NCBI RefSeq assembly: GCF_002080455.1 | Contig: NZ_CP020555.1 | Span: forward strand, 3,898,001-3,962,000 | Reading direction: 5' to 3' | Length of the DNA: 64,000 bases | Origin: Streptomyces sp. Sge12 | GTDB taxonomy: Bacteria > Actinomycetota > Actinomycetes > Streptomycetales > Streptomycetaceae | In this document: positions 23,591 through 33,113 of the stretch, one piece after another | Position numbering within the stretch: the first letter of the stretch is position 1 | Layout of the letters: every line of letters starts with the position of its first letter | Notes under the pieces: generated by a model | What the model was told of the DNA's origin: nothing | Databases searched by the model: none | The model's input: only the letters and a program-made list of their open reading frames with translations | Made by a program: the position numbers and the translations under genes

Positions 23591-25678
23591 TCAGACACCG
23601 ATGTTGCGGCCGTCCTTGCGCCAGACGGACACGACCGCCGGACGGACGATCTTGCCGGGGCCGTCGGGCCACACCGACTGCGGCTTCTCGACGGAGGCAC
23701 CGTCGATCTCGCCCGGGTGCTGGACGGAGACCAGGACGCGCTTGTCCTGGATGAGCGGGCCGCAGGTCTCGGCGCCGCGCGGAACGGTCAGGAACTGCTT
23801 CAGCTCACCGCGGCGCTCGCCGGCCGTCGCGACACCGAACAGGCCGTCGTGGGAGCCCAGCTGGTTGCCGTCGGTGGAGATCCACAGGTTGCCGTGCGGG
23901 TCGAAGGCCACGTTGTCCGGGCAGGAGATCGGGCTGACCTTGTCCTTCGGGAAGCCCGCGAAGTAGGTCGCCGGGTCGTTCGGGTCACCGGCCACCAGGA
24001 AGAGCCGCCAGGCGAACCCGTCGCCCGCCGGGTCGTCGAAGTTCTCGGCGAGCTCCAGGATCTGGCCGTGCTTGTTCAGGTTGCGCGGGTTGGCCTCGGT
24101 GGCGCCTTCCTTGCCGGGCTTGCCGCGGTCGGTGTTGTTCGTCAGCGCGATGTAGACGCGGCCGGTGCGCGGCGAGGGCTCGACGTCCTCCGGGCGGTCC
24201 ATCTTCGTCGCGCCGACCTTGTCGGCGGCCTGGCGGGTGAAGACGTACACCTCCTCGGCGGTCATGCCCTCGACGTGCGAGACGTTGCCGGTGGCCAGCT
24301 TGATCCACACGCCGGAGCCGTCGAATTCGCCGTCGGTGGGGAGCTTGCCGGTGCCGTCGAGCTCGGCGGCCGGGGAGTCACCGGTGAGCTTGGCGACGTA
24401 GAGGGTGCCCTCGTCGAGCAGCGTGAGGTTGTGCTCCTTCGCGGCGCGCGAGTTGCCCTTCTTCATCTGCTTCGACGAGACGAACTTGTAGAAGTAGTCG
24501 AAGCGCTCGTCGTCACCCATGTAGATGACCGGACGGCCGTCCTCGGTCAGGCGGGGCTGGGCGGCCTCGTGCTTGAAGCGGCCGAGCGCGGTGCGCTTGC
24601 GGGGTACCGAGTGCGGGTCGTACGGGTCCAGCTCGACGACCCAGCCGAAGCGGTGGGACTCGTTGGGCTCCTGCGCCACGTCGAAGCGCTTGTCGAACCG
24701 CTCCCACTTGCGCTCGGAGGCCCCGGTGGTCATGCCGTAGCGCTTCAGGCGGGCGGCCTGGGTGGGCTCGGTGACCTGGCCGGCGTTGGCGAAGTACTGG
24801 TTGAAGTTCTCCTCGCCGTGGAGGGTGGTGCCCCACGGGGTGGTGCCACCCGCGCAGTTGTTGAGCGTGCCCAGCACCTTGGTGCCCGTGGGGTCGACCG
24901 AGGTCTTCAGCAGGCTGCTGCCCGCCGCCGGGCCCGTCAGCCTGAACTCGCTGGTGGCGGTGAGGCGGCGGTTGAGCTGGTGGCGGCTGACCGCGGTCAG
25001 CTTGCCGCTGCGGTGGTCCTCCTGGACGGCGACCACGGTCAGGCCGTGCGCGGCCCAGGCGATCTCCACCTGCTCGCGGGTGGGGTTGGCCGGGTCGTAC
25101 GCCTTGAACATGAGGATCTCGTCCGTGTACTCGTGGTTGGCCACGAGCAGCTGCTGGCGCTCGTAGTCACCGCCGAGCGGGAGGAGGCTCAGGAAGTCGT
25201 TGTTGTAGCCGAACTGTCCGGCTTGCGCGGCAGCGGTCTGCTTGTCCGGGTTGAAGCCCGGGGCGCCCTTGATGATCGGGTCGCCCCAGCGGATCACCAC
25301 GTTCTGGTCGTGGCCCTCGGGGATGGTGACCTTGTCGTCGGTGTTGGGCGCGACGGCCTTGAAGCGCAGACCACGGGCGGCCTCACCGCTCTTGCCGGCG
25401 CCCGCGGCGGCGGCATCGGCGGAGGGGGTGGCGTTGGCGGTCTGCCCCGAGCCGCCGAACGCCACGGCGGAGCCCGCGGCGGTGGCGACCGTGACGACGG
25501 CGGCGGAACGCAGCATCGAGCGGCGGGAGTAGGCGCGGGCTATGACATCGCCGACGTACTCGTTGTCGCTTGTGTTCGGCACCTCGTGGAAGCAGGCGTC
25601 GCCACAGCGGTAACGACAGGTGAGAGCGGACCGGCCGCTCCCATGCGGGTTGCCGATGAACGGCAGAAGCTTGCGCAC
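23591..25678 (-). CDS. PhoX-type (DUF839) phosphatase, Tat-exported
   Basis: A 695-residue protein. The family N terminus CRYRCGDACFHEVPN (about residues 22-36) precedes a twin-arginine signal with YSRRSMLRSA, so folded export by Tat is expected. The mature domain has features of calcium-dependent PhoX alkaline phosphatases: LLVANHEYTDE, GTLNNCAGGTTPWGT, HRFGWVVELDP, YMGDDERFDYFYKFVS and the C-terminal CPDNVAFDPHGNLWISTDG. The GTG start has GGAGGA 5 nt upstream. A PHO-box direct repeat upstream fits phosphate-starvation control by PhoP. Confidence 0.9.
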   Translation of the reverse strand: MRKLLPFIGNPHGSGRSALTCRYRCGDACFHEVPNTSDNEYVGDVIARAYSRRSMLRSAAVVTVATAAGSAVAFGGSGQTANATPSADAAAAGAGKSGEAARGLRFKAVAPNTDDKVTIPEGHDQNVVIRWGDPIIKGAPGFNPDKQTAAAQAGQFGYNNDFLSLLPLGGDYERQQLLVANHEYTDEILMFKAYDPANPTREQVEIAWAAHGLTVVAVQEDHRSGKLTAVSRHQLNRRLTATSEFRLTGPAAGSSLLKTSVDPTGTKVLGTLNNCAGGTTPWGTTLHGEENFNQYFANAGQVTEPTQAARLKRYGMTTGASERKWERFDKRFDVAQEPNESHRFGWVVELDPYDPHSVPRKRTALGRFKHEAAQPRLTEDGRPVIYMGDDERFDYFYKFVSSKQMKKGNSRAAKEHNLTLLDEGTLYVAKLTGDSPAAELDGTGKLPTDGEFDGSGVWIKLATGNVSHVEGMTAEEVYVFTRQAADKVGATKMDRPEDVEPSPRTGRVYIALTNNTDRGKPGKEGATEANPRNLNKHGQILELAENFDDPAGDGFAWRLFLVAGDPNDPATYFAGFPKDKVSPISCPDNVAFDPHGNLWISTDGNQLGSHDGLFGVATAGERRGELKQFLTVPRGAETCGPLIQDKRVLVSVQHPGEIDGASVEKPQSVWPDGPGKIVRPAVVSVWRKDGRNIGV

Positions 25679-25769
25679 GAGTGTCCTCCGAGTAGCTGCG
25701 TGGGCGCCGACAACCTGTCGGTACGATCCAGCCGTGACGGTAGGCGCGGGTTGCGCCGAAGCGGCGGCG

Positions 25770-25791
25770 CGGGGATGAACGCTCGGTGAAC
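25770..25791 (-). promoter_or_regulatory. PHO box (PhoP-binding direct repeat)
   Basis: Read on the minus strand, GTTCACCGAGC is followed directly by GTTCATCCCCG. These are two 11-bp units with the GTTCAYC heptad that PhoP recognises in Streptomyces. It lies 92 bp before the GTG of the PhoX-type gene. Confidence 0.8.
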
Positions 25792-25972
25792 CCGGCACGT
25801 CGGAGCGGCAGTTCAGGAACGGTCTGCGGGTGATTGGGAGCCGGACGCCACGAAAGGCGCCCCTGCCGAAGATCCAGCCGGGCGGCCGATAACCTTACGT
25901 GTCCACTCTGGGCAGGGATCATCCGCGCAGCACGGACAAATGACGCACGCACACATGCGAAAGGCCTGGCCC

Positions 25973-27694
25973 ATGGGTATTCGGAGCTTGTTGCGCAAGG
26001 TATTCGGACGGTCCGCGGACTCCGTTCCGGACACTACGGACACCCCTTCGGCCGCTGTCCCGAACCAGGCGGAACGGACCCCTCTGGACGTCGCCGCCGA
26101 ACTGGTGGCGGCGTCCTTCGACAACCCCACGGTTCCGCCGCAGTCCTCCCCGCGCGACCGCGAGCCCGGCACCGTCCTCACGGCCCCCGCCCCGGCGGCG
26201 GACCCGACGGTCCCGGAAGCCCGCCGTGCGCCTGCGGCGAAGCCCGGCGGAGAAACCCCCGCCCCGGCGGCGGAGCCCACCCCGGCCGAGGCCGAGCCCC
26301 CTGCCGCGGAACAGCCCGTGGCCGAGACGCCGCAGGCCGAGCCGGTCACCGCCGAGGCCGCCGAGGCCACCGCGCCGGAGGCTCAGGACGCTCCCGCGGA
26401 GCCGGTCGCCGCTGCTGCGGAGCAGGCCGAGGCCGCCACCGCGCCGGTTGCCGCCGAGGCGGAACCGGTCACCGTGCCGGAGGCGCAGGACGCTCCCGCG
26501 GAGCCGGTTGCCCCTGCGGAGCAGGCCGAGGCCGCCCCCGAGGCGGAAGCCCAGGCCGACCCGGTCGCCGCTGCTGCGGAACAGCCCGAGGCCACCCCCG
26601 AGCCGGACCCCGCCACCGCGCCGGAGGCGCAGGACGCTCCCGCGGAGCCGGTCGCCGCTGCTGCGGAGCAGCCCGAGGCCGCCACCGCGCCGGAGGCCCA
26701 GGCCGAGCCGGTTGCCGCCCAGGCCGAGGCGGAGCCGGTCGCCGCTGTTGCGGAGCAGGCCGTGGCCGCCGCGCCGGAGGCCGAAGCCGTGGCCGCCGAA
26801 GCCACCGCGCCTGAGGCGCAGGACGCCCCGGCGGAGCCGGTCGCCGCTGCTGCGGAACAGGCCGAGGCCGCCCCCGAGGCGGAGCCGGTCACCGTGCCGG
26901 AGGCGCAGGACGAGCCCGCGGAGCCGGTCGCCGCTGCTGCGGAGCAGCCTGAGCCCGCCACCGTGCCGGAGGCGCAGGACGAGCCCGCGGCGCAGGACGC
27001 TCCCGCGGAGCCGGTTGCCGCGGGGGCGCTGGAGGGTCCCGCTCAGGCGTTGGCCGTCGTCAAGCGGCGGGCTCCCGAGGTCGTGGGGGCGTACAAGGCC
27101 GTCGGGCAGGTGCTGCGCAGCAAGGGGAAGGCCGGGGCCCGGGCCAAGGTCTACCTCGTGCTGGACCGCTCCGGGTCCATGCGCGGGTTCTACAAGGACG
27201 GCAGCGCCCAGCACCTCGCCGACCACGCGCTCGCCCTCGCCTCGCACCTCGACGACGCGGCGACCGTGCACACCGTGTTCTTCTCCACGGAGGTGGACGG
27301 CACCGCCGACCTGACCCTCGACGGCTACGACGGCGCCTGGGTCGAGGCCCGCCACGCCGAGCTCGGCCGGATGGGCCGCACCAGCTACCACGTGGCCGTG
27401 GAGGCCGTCCTGGAGCGCTACCAGAAGGACGGCGGCGAGGGCCCGGCCCTGGTCGTCTTCCAGACGGACGGCGCCCCCGACAACCGCCAGCCCGCCCGGC
27501 AGGCCCTGGCCGACGCCGCCACCGCCGCCCCGGGGGTCCACTGGCAGTTCGTCGCCTTCGGTGACCACGACTCCAAGGCGTTCGACTTCCTGCGCAAGCT
27601 GGACGCCGAGAACGCCGGCTTCTTCCACGCCGGCCCCGCCCCCGCCGAGCTGGCCTCCGCCGCCCTGGCCAAGGGGATCCTGGAGCAGTTCTAG
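25973..27694 (+). CDS. VWA-domain protein with long Ala/Pro/Glu repeat linker
   Basis: A 573-residue cytosolic protein with three parts. The N-terminal 45 residues are basic then polar (MGIRSLLRKVFGRS). A low-complexity linker of about 290 residues is built from variants of EAQDAPAEPVAAAAEQAEA. The C-terminal von Willebrand A domain (about 390-573) has a complete metal site: D398-R-S-G-S (DxSxS), the Thr in RTSYH, and QTDGAPD. The VWA part resembles those linked to tellurium-resistance (Ter) proteins, but no ter genes are here. GAAAGG precedes the ATG. The stop is followed by a 25-bp terminator stem. Confidence 0.88.
   Translation: MGIRSLLRKVFGRSADSVPDTTDTPSAAVPNQAERTPLDVAAELVAASFDNPTVPPQSSPRDREPGTVLTAPAPAADPTVPEARRAPAAKPGGETPAPAAEPTPAEAEPPAAEQPVAETPQAEPVTAEAAEATAPEAQDAPAEPVAAAAEQAEAATAPVAAEAEPVTVPEAQDAPAEPVAPAEQAEAAPEAEAQADPVAAAAEQPEATPEPDPATAPEAQDAPAEPVAAAAEQPEAATAPEAQAEPVAAQAEAEPVAAVAEQAVAAAPEAEAVAAEATAPEAQDAPAEPVAAAAEQAEAAPEAEPVTVPEAQDEPAEPVAAAAEQPEPATVPEAQDEPAAQDAPAEPVAAGALEGPAQALAVVKRRAPEVVGAYKAVGQVLRSKGKAGARAKVYLVLDRSGSMRGFYKDGSAQHLADHALALASHLDDAATVHTVFFSTEVDGTADLTLDGYDGAWVEARHAELGRMGRTSYHVAVEAVLERYQKDGGEGPALVVFQTDGAPDNRQPARQALADAATAAPGVHWQFVAFGDHDSKAFDFLRKLDAENAGFFHAGPAPAELASAALAKGILEQF
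26370..27030 (+). repeat. In-frame repeats encoding EAQDAPAEPV/AAAAEQ linker
   Basis: Units such as GAGGCGCAGGACGCTCCCGC and GGTCGCCGCTGCTGCGGAGC recur at least eight times in frame, with third-position drift. This makes the segment prone to recombination and length change. Confidence 0.8.
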
Positions 27695-27700
27695 TACCCG

Positions 27701-27755
27701 CACGACGAAGGCGGCGCCCCTCTCCGGCGAGGAGAGGGGCGCCGCCTTCGTCGTG
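27701..27755. terminator. Strong bidirectional terminator before aspS
   Basis: A perfect 25-bp stem (27701-27725 with 27731-27755) has the 5-nt loop GGCGA. It lies between the convergent VWA and aspS genes. Confidence 0.9.
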
Positions 27756-27775
27756 GTCGGCGGGGAGCCGGCGCG

Positions 27776-29599
27776 TCAGCCCCGCGGGGACCCGGCGTCC
27801 GGCTTGACCGCGTCGGAGACGGGCCGCTCGGCCGCCTTGGTCTCGACCGGCTTGCGCAGCGCGATGTTCAGCTCGCGCAGACGGGCCTCCTCCAGCACCG
27901 TCGGCGCGCCCATCATCAGGTCCTGCGCGTTGCCGTTCAGCGGGAAGGCGATGGTCTCGCGGATGTTCGGCTCGTCGGCCAGCAGCATCACGATGCGGTC
28001 CACGCCCGGGGCGATGCCACCGTGCGGCGGGGCGCCCAGGCGGAACGCGCGCAGCATGCCCGCGAACTCGCGCTCGACGGTCTCCGCCTCGTAGCCGGCG
28101 ATCTCGAAGGCCTTCAGCATGACCTCGGGCTCGTGGTTGCGGATGGCGCCGGAGGACAGCTCGATGCCGTTGCAGACGATGTCGTACTGCCAGGCCAGGA
28201 TGTCCAGCGGGTCCTTCTCCTCCAGGTCCTTCATCCCGCCCTGCGGCATGGAGAAGGGGTTGTGGGAGAAGTCGATCTTGCCGGTCTCCTCGTCCTTCTC
28301 GTACATCGGGAAGTCGACGATCCAGCAGAAGCGGAAGACGTTCTCCTCGAACTGGCCCGCGCGCTTGGCCGCCTCGACGCGAACGCCGGACATGATCTTG
28401 GAGACCTCGTCGAACTCGCCCGCGCCGAAGAACACGGCGTGACCGGGGACCAGGCCCAGGCGCTCGGTGAGGACCTTCAGGTTCTCCTCGGTGAGGAACT
28501 TGGCGATCGGTCCGGTCAGGGAACCGTCCTCGCCGACCCGCACCCAGGCCAGACCCTTGGCGCCCAGCGAGATCGCGTACTCGCCGAGGCCGTCGAAGAA
28601 CTTGCGCGGCTGCGCGGCGGTGTCCGGGACGGCCAGGGCACGCACGTGCTTGCCGGCGAACGCCTTGAACTCCGAGCCCTCGAACACGTCGGTGATGTCG
28701 ACGAGCTCCAGCTTGGCGCGCAGGTCGGGCTTGTCGTTGCCGTACTTGAGCATCGACTCGCGGAACGGGATCCGCGGGAACGGCGAGGTGACCTCGCGGC
28801 CGCCGCCGAACTCCGTGAAGAGCTCGGTCATCAGGCGCTCGATCGGCTGGAAGACGTCCTCCTGCTCGACGAAGGACATCTCGACGTCGAGCTGGTAGAA
28901 CTCGCCCGGCGAACGGTCGGCGCGGGCGTCCTCGTCGCGGAAGCAGGGCGCGATCTGGAAGTAGCGGTCGAAGCCGGAGATCATCAGCAGCTGCTTGAAC
29001 TGCTGCGGCGCCTGCGGCAGGGCGTAGAACTTGCCCGGGTTCAGGCGGGACGGCACGACGAAGTCACGGGCGCCCTCGGGGGAGGTCGCGGTGAGGATCG
29101 GCGTCGCCATCTCGTTGAAGCCGAGGGCCACCATCTTCGAGCGGATCGAGGCGATGACGGCCGAGCGCAGCATGATGTTGCGGTGCATGCGCTCGCGGCG
29201 CAGGTCGAGGAAGCGGTACTCCAGGCGCCGCTCCTCGTTCACACCGTCGTCGGTGTTGATCGTGAAGGGCAGCGGCGCGGCCGCGCCGAGCACCTCGACC
29301 GCGGAGACCTCGATCTCGATCTCGCCGGTCGGCAGCTCCGGGTTGACGTTGTCGGCACCGCGGGAGACGACCTTGCCGTCGATGCGGACGACCGTCTCCT
29401 TGGTGACGCTGCTCAGCGCCTCGTTCGCCGCGGTGCCGGGGCGGGCGACCAGCTGCGTGATGCCGTAGTGGTCCCGCAGATCGATGAAGAGGATGCCGCC
29501 CAGGTCTCGACGGTTGTGCAGCCAGCCGCTCAGCCGGACGTCGGCGGCGACGTCAGAAGCGCGGAGCTCGCCGCAGGTGTGGGACCTGTACCGATGCAT
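27776..29599 (-). CDS. aspS: Aspartyl-tRNA synthetase
   Basis: A 607-residue class II aminoacyl-tRNA synthetase of bacterial type, charging tRNA-Asp (and possibly tRNA-Asn). The N-terminal anticodon-binding OB fold covers about residues 1-105 (HTCGELRASDVAADVRLSGW). Motif 2 is FRDEDARADRSPGEFYQLD. The bacterial GAD insertion lies in the middle. Motif 3 is in GAPPHGGIAPGVDRIVMLL. The length matches the family. The C-terminal tail of about 30 residues is lineage-specific. No ribosome site is obvious at the ATG. Confidence 0.98.
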   Translation of the reverse strand: MHRYRSHTCGELRASDVAADVRLSGWLHNRRDLGGILFIDLRDHYGITQLVARPGTAANEALSSVTKETVVRIDGKVVSRGADNVNPELPTGEIEIEVSAVEVLGAAAPLPFTINTDDGVNEERRLEYRFLDLRRERMHRNIMLRSAVIASIRSKMVALGFNEMATPILTATSPEGARDFVVPSRLNPGKFYALPQAPQQFKQLLMISGFDRYFQIAPCFRDEDARADRSPGEFYQLDVEMSFVEQEDVFQPIERLMTELFTEFGGGREVTSPFPRIPFRESMLKYGNDKPDLRAKLELVDITDVFEGSEFKAFAGKHVRALAVPDTAAQPRKFFDGLGEYAISLGAKGLAWVRVGEDGSLTGPIAKFLTEENLKVLTERLGLVPGHAVFFGAGEFDEVSKIMSGVRVEAAKRAGQFEENVFRFCWIVDFPMYEKDEETGKIDFSHNPFSMPQGGMKDLEEKDPLDILAWQYDIVCNGIELSSGAIRNHEPEVMLKAFEIAGYEAETVEREFAGMLRAFRLGAPPHGGIAPGVDRIVMLLADEPNIRETIAFPLNGNAQDLMMGAPTVLEEARLRELNIALRKPVETKAAERPVSDAVKPDAGSPRG

Positions 29600-29756
29600 C
29601 AGTCATCCAGTTCTACGCGATACCAGGGTGGATTCAACCGTCCCAAGGTTACCGTCCGGGAGGGTGACGGGTCGGGCACTCCCTCCAGCCTGCGCAAATG
29701 CGTCCACAGGCCGGGCGAACAGGCACGTAACGGATATGACCTGTAAAGATGGCCGA

Positions 29757-31982
29757 GTGCGCACCGAGGACGTCCTGGCCGCCATCGCGACCGGCCTGTG
29801 GAGATGGGACAACGCCTCCGGGACGGTCACCCTCGACAGCGAGGCCGCCCGGCTCCTCGGGCTGCCCGCCGAACCGGTGGTGCTGCCGGAGGTCGCCGTA
29901 CGGTCCCGTTTCCACCCGGTGGACTGGAACGAGATCAACGGGATCGTCAACCTGGCCGTCGCCGAGGGCACCCTCGCCGAGGCCCGGCTGAGGATCATGG
30001 ACGTCGACGGCCGGGTCCTGCGGACCGTGCGCAGCCGCTCCAAACCGGTCGAGAACCGGGCGGCCGACGGGACCACGGACTACGAGCTGATCGGCACCAT
30101 CCAGGAGATCGCCGAGCCGCAGCCCGGCACCACGGCCGCCCACACCCCCATCACCGGCGACTGGCGGCGCTCCCGCGAGGCCTTCCTGCTGGACGCGGGC
30201 CGAGCCCTGGCGGAGGCCCGGTCCACGGCGGAGGTGCTGCGGGTCGCCGCCTCGCTGTCCATGCCCGGCTTCAGCCCGGACGGGCTGGCCGTCTTCGGCA
30301 TGGCCGGGGACCGGCTGTCGCTCATCGGGCACCACGGGCACGATCCGGGGGACGAGGGCACCTTCTCGGACATGCCGCTGGAGACGGACTACCCGGCCGC
30401 GGAGGTCGTCCGGACCGGCCGGGCGATCTACCTGGCCACGCCCGAGGACTACAAGCGGCGCTTTCCGGCCGCCTGGCCGCTCGCCCAGCGCTTCGACCGG
30501 GTCTCCTGGGCCTTCCTGCCGCTGATCGTGGCCGGGCGGACCATGGGCGCCTGGATGGCCGCCTTCAAGCACCCCGCGTCCTTCTCGCCCGACGAGCGGT
30601 CCGTCCTGACGACCGTGGCCCGGATGCTGGCCCAGGCGCTCCAGCGCGCCGGGGTGGCCGAGTCCGAGCGGGAACTCACCACCGGCCTGCAGCGGTCGAT
30701 GATGCCGCAGCTCGGCCCGGAGATCCCCGGCATGCGGATCGCGGCCCGGTACGTCCCGACGGGCGGCGGGCTCCAGGTCGGCGGCGACTGGTACGACATG
30801 ATCCCGCTGCCGTCGGGCCGGTTCGCGCTGGTCATCGGCGATGTGCAGGGCCACGACGTCCGCGCGGCGGGGCTGATGGGCCAGTTGCGGATCGCCGTAC
30901 GGGCGTACGCGTCCGAGGGCCACCGGCCGGACGCGGTGCTCTCGCGCGCCTCGCGCTTCCTGGCCGGGCTGTGCTCCTCGCAGGAGTCCGGCCCCTCCGG
31001 CGATGCGGGCGGCCAGGACTCCGACTTCCACAGCCCGCGGTTCGCGACCTGCCTGTACGTGGAGTGCGACCCGGGCACCGGCCTGCTGGAGGTGGCCCGC
31101 GCCGGCCACCCCGACCCGGCGATCCGGATGGCCGACGGCACCGTCCTGATGCGCCCCACCGCGGGCGGCCTCCCCCTCGGGATCGTCCCCGACACCGACT
31201 ACCCCACCACCCGGTTCACCCTGGAACCGGGCGAGACGATGATGCTCTGCACCGACGGGCTCATCGAGACCGGCGGGCACGACCTGGACACCGGCTGGGC
31301 GCGGCTGCGCGCCGTCCTGGAGTCCGACGCGCACGAGTCGGAGCCCGCGGCACCGCCGGCCGCGGCGCAGCTCGGCGATCCGCACTTCGGGACCCCGCAC
31401 CTGGAGAGGCTGGCGGACCTGCTGGTGCAGGCCGTGCACGGGCCGTCCTCGCACCACACCACCGGTCCGCTCGCCGACCGCCGCGAGGACGACATAGCGG
31501 TGGTGCTGCTGTGCCGCGAGAGCGCGCACCTCGGCCGCGGCCCGGCGCTGGCGCACCCGGCCCGGCCCGCGCGCCGCACCGTGCTGACCGTGGCCCAGGT
31601 GGAACCGGAACGGATCGCGGGCGCGCGGCAGCAGATCCGGGAGCTGCTGCACGACTGGGCGGACCCCGACCAGGTGGATTCGGCGGTGCTGATGGTCTCC
31701 GAGATGGTGACGAACGTACTGACGCACACCGACGGCGACGCGCTGCTGGTCGCGGAGGCGGTCGGCGAGCTGGGCGCGCGCCGGCTGCGCGTCGAGGTCG
31801 CCGACGGCAGCGACGAGCTCCCGCACAGGCGGCAGCCGGGCGAGATGTCCTCCAGCGGCCGCGGGGTGCTGCTGATGGAGATGCTGGCCGACACGTGGGG
31901 CGTGGACCCGCGGGGCGAGGGCAAGTCGATCTGGTTCGAGCTGCACGAGCAGTCGAAGACGGTCGCCGACCCCGAGTTCTGA
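29757..31982 (+). CDS. PAS/GAF/SpoIIE phosphatase with HATPase domain
   Basis: A 741-residue multidomain signalling protein of a type abundant in Streptomyces. In order: an N-terminal PAS-like domain (about 1-110), a GAF domain (about 155-300), a SpoIIE/PP2C phosphatase (about 320-590; GGDWYDMIPLPSGRFALVIGDVQGHD and MMLCTDGLIE hold the metal ligands), and a C-terminal anti-sigma-type HATPase (about 610-735; SEMVTNVLTHTDG is the N box). It may act on anti-anti-sigma partners, both dephosphorylating and phosphorylating. The GTG at 29757 fits homologues I remember; an ATG at 29736 is possible. Confidence 0.93.
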   Translation: MRTEDVLAAIATGLWRWDNASGTVTLDSEAARLLGLPAEPVVLPEVAVRSRFHPVDWNEINGIVNLAVAEGTLAEARLRIMDVDGRVLRTVRSRSKPVENRAADGTTDYELIGTIQEIAEPQPGTTAAHTPITGDWRRSREAFLLDAGRALAEARSTAEVLRVAASLSMPGFSPDGLAVFGMAGDRLSLIGHHGHDPGDEGTFSDMPLETDYPAAEVVRTGRAIYLATPEDYKRRFPAAWPLAQRFDRVSWAFLPLIVAGRTMGAWMAAFKHPASFSPDERSVLTTVARMLAQALQRAGVAESERELTTGLQRSMMPQLGPEIPGMRIAARYVPTGGGLQVGGDWYDMIPLPSGRFALVIGDVQGHDVRAAGLMGQLRIAVRAYASEGHRPDAVLSRASRFLAGLCSSQESGPSGDAGGQDSDFHSPRFATCLYVECDPGTGLLEVARAGHPDPAIRMADGTVLMRPTAGGLPLGIVPDTDYPTTRFTLEPGETMMLCTDGLIETGGHDLDTGWARLRAVLESDAHESEPAAPPAAAQLGDPHFGTPHLERLADLLVQAVHGPSSHHTTGPLADRREDDIAVVLLCRESAHLGRGPALAHPARPARRTVLTVAQVEPERIAGARQQIRELLHDWADPDQVDSAVLMVSEMVTNVLTHTDGDALLVAEAVGELGARRLRVEVADGSDELPHRRQPGEMSSSGRGVLLMEMLADTWGVDPRGEGKSIWFELHEQSKTVADPEF

Positions 31983-32033
31983 GACCCCGGGAGACCCTCG
32001 GGCGCGTTCGGCGGGGCGTGATTGGATGCAGCC

Positions 32034-33107
32034 GTGTCCAATCCCTCCGATCACCTCCTGCCGGAGCCCGTCCGGCGGCTCGCCGCCTGGTGCGGTGTCG
32101 TCCTGCTCGTCACCGCGGTCCTCGCCGTCGGCATCTGGCTGTGCACCGTTTTCGAGGCCGCCGTGACGCCCGTACTGCTGGCCGTGCTCGGCACGGCCCT
32201 GCTCGGGCCGATGCACCGGCGGCTGGTCCGCATGAAGATGAACCGCTCGCTGGCCGCGGCCCTGACCTGCCTCGCCGTGGTGGGCGTCGTCGGCGGGGCC
32301 ACGTACGTCGTCGTCCTCGCGCTCATCGAGACCGGCGGCCAGATCGTCGACTCGCTGCGGCGGGCCGGCGAGCTCGTCGCCGAGCACTTCGGGGCGGTGG
32401 GCACCTCGCTGGAGGACATCGCCGCGAACTCGAAGGACCTCCTCGCGAAGTTCGGCAGCACGGCCGCCTCGGGCGTGGTCACCGGGCTCAGCGCGGTGGG
32501 GTCGATGATCGCGATGGTCCTGCTCGCGATGGTGCTGATCTTCTTCTTCCTGCGCGACTCCGACCGGGCCGTGGGCACCCTGCGCTCCCTCGTCCCGAAC
32601 CGCTCGGGCGACCTGATGGAGGCCATGGGGCGGCGCGCCTTCGAGGCGGTCGAGGGGTTCATGCGGGGCACCACCTTCGTCGCCCTGGTGGACGCCGTAC
32701 TGATCGGCGCCGGTCTGCTGATCCTCGACGTACCGGGTGCGCTGGGGCTGGCCGCCCTGGTCTTCGTGACGGCCTACATCCCCTACCTCGGGGCCATCCT
32801 GTCGGGCGCCGTGGCCGTCCTGGTGGCCTTCGCCGACCGGGGCTGGGTCATCGGCCTGTGGGCGCTGGGCCTGGTGCTGCTGGTCCAGATGATCGAGGGC
32901 TACGTGCTCCAGCCCGTGGTGCAGAGCCGCACCGTGCAGATGCACCCGGCCGTGGTGATGCTCGCCATCACCGCCGGGGCGAGCGTCGCCGGGATCCTGG
33001 GAATGCTGCTGGCGGTGCCGCTGACCGCCGCCGTGTTCGGGGTGATCTCGGAGCTGCGGGCCCGGTACGCCGTGGAGACGGCGCCCGGGCCCGAAGGCTC
33101 CGCGTAG
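32034..33107 (+). CDS. AI-2E family transporter (TqsA/PerM-like)
   Basis: A 357-residue membrane protein with about eight helices. The first is at residues 20-50 and a long middle helical region covers about 90-150. The conserved C-terminal pattern is TAYIPYLGAILSGAVAVLVAF and MIEGYVLQPVVQSRTVQMHPAVVML. Family members are permeases; the cargo is seldom known and AI-2 transport should not be assumed. The GTG at 32034 is preceded at 6 nt by TTGGAT; a TTG at 32022 is also in frame. Confidence 0.9.
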   Translation: MSNPSDHLLPEPVRRLAAWCGVVLLVTAVLAVGIWLCTVFEAAVTPVLLAVLGTALLGPMHRRLVRMKMNRSLAAALTCLAVVGVVGGATYVVVLALIETGGQIVDSLRRAGELVAEHFGAVGTSLEDIAANSKDLLAKFGSTAASGVVTGLSAVGSMIAMVLLAMVLIFFFLRDSDRAVGTLRSLVPNRSGDLMEAMGRRAFEAVEGFMRGTTFVALVDAVLIGAGLLILDVPGALGLAALVFVTAYIPYLGAILSGAVAVLVAFADRGWVIGLWALGLVLLVQMIEGYVLQPVVQSRTVQMHPAVVMLAITAGASVAGILGMLLAVPLTAAVFGVISELRARYAVETAPGPEGSA

Positions 33108-33113
33108 GACCGG

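Noticed and set aside
26370..27030. CRISPR or satellite array
   Set aside because: The repeats are in frame, variable and encode a low-complexity linker; there are no unique spacers.
29649..32945. A minus-strand frame of about 1100 codons opposite the SpoIIE-type and AI-2E genes
   Set aside because: Antisense shadow: no domain, His/Gln/Gly-rich composition, and both sense genes have intact catalytic or family motifs.
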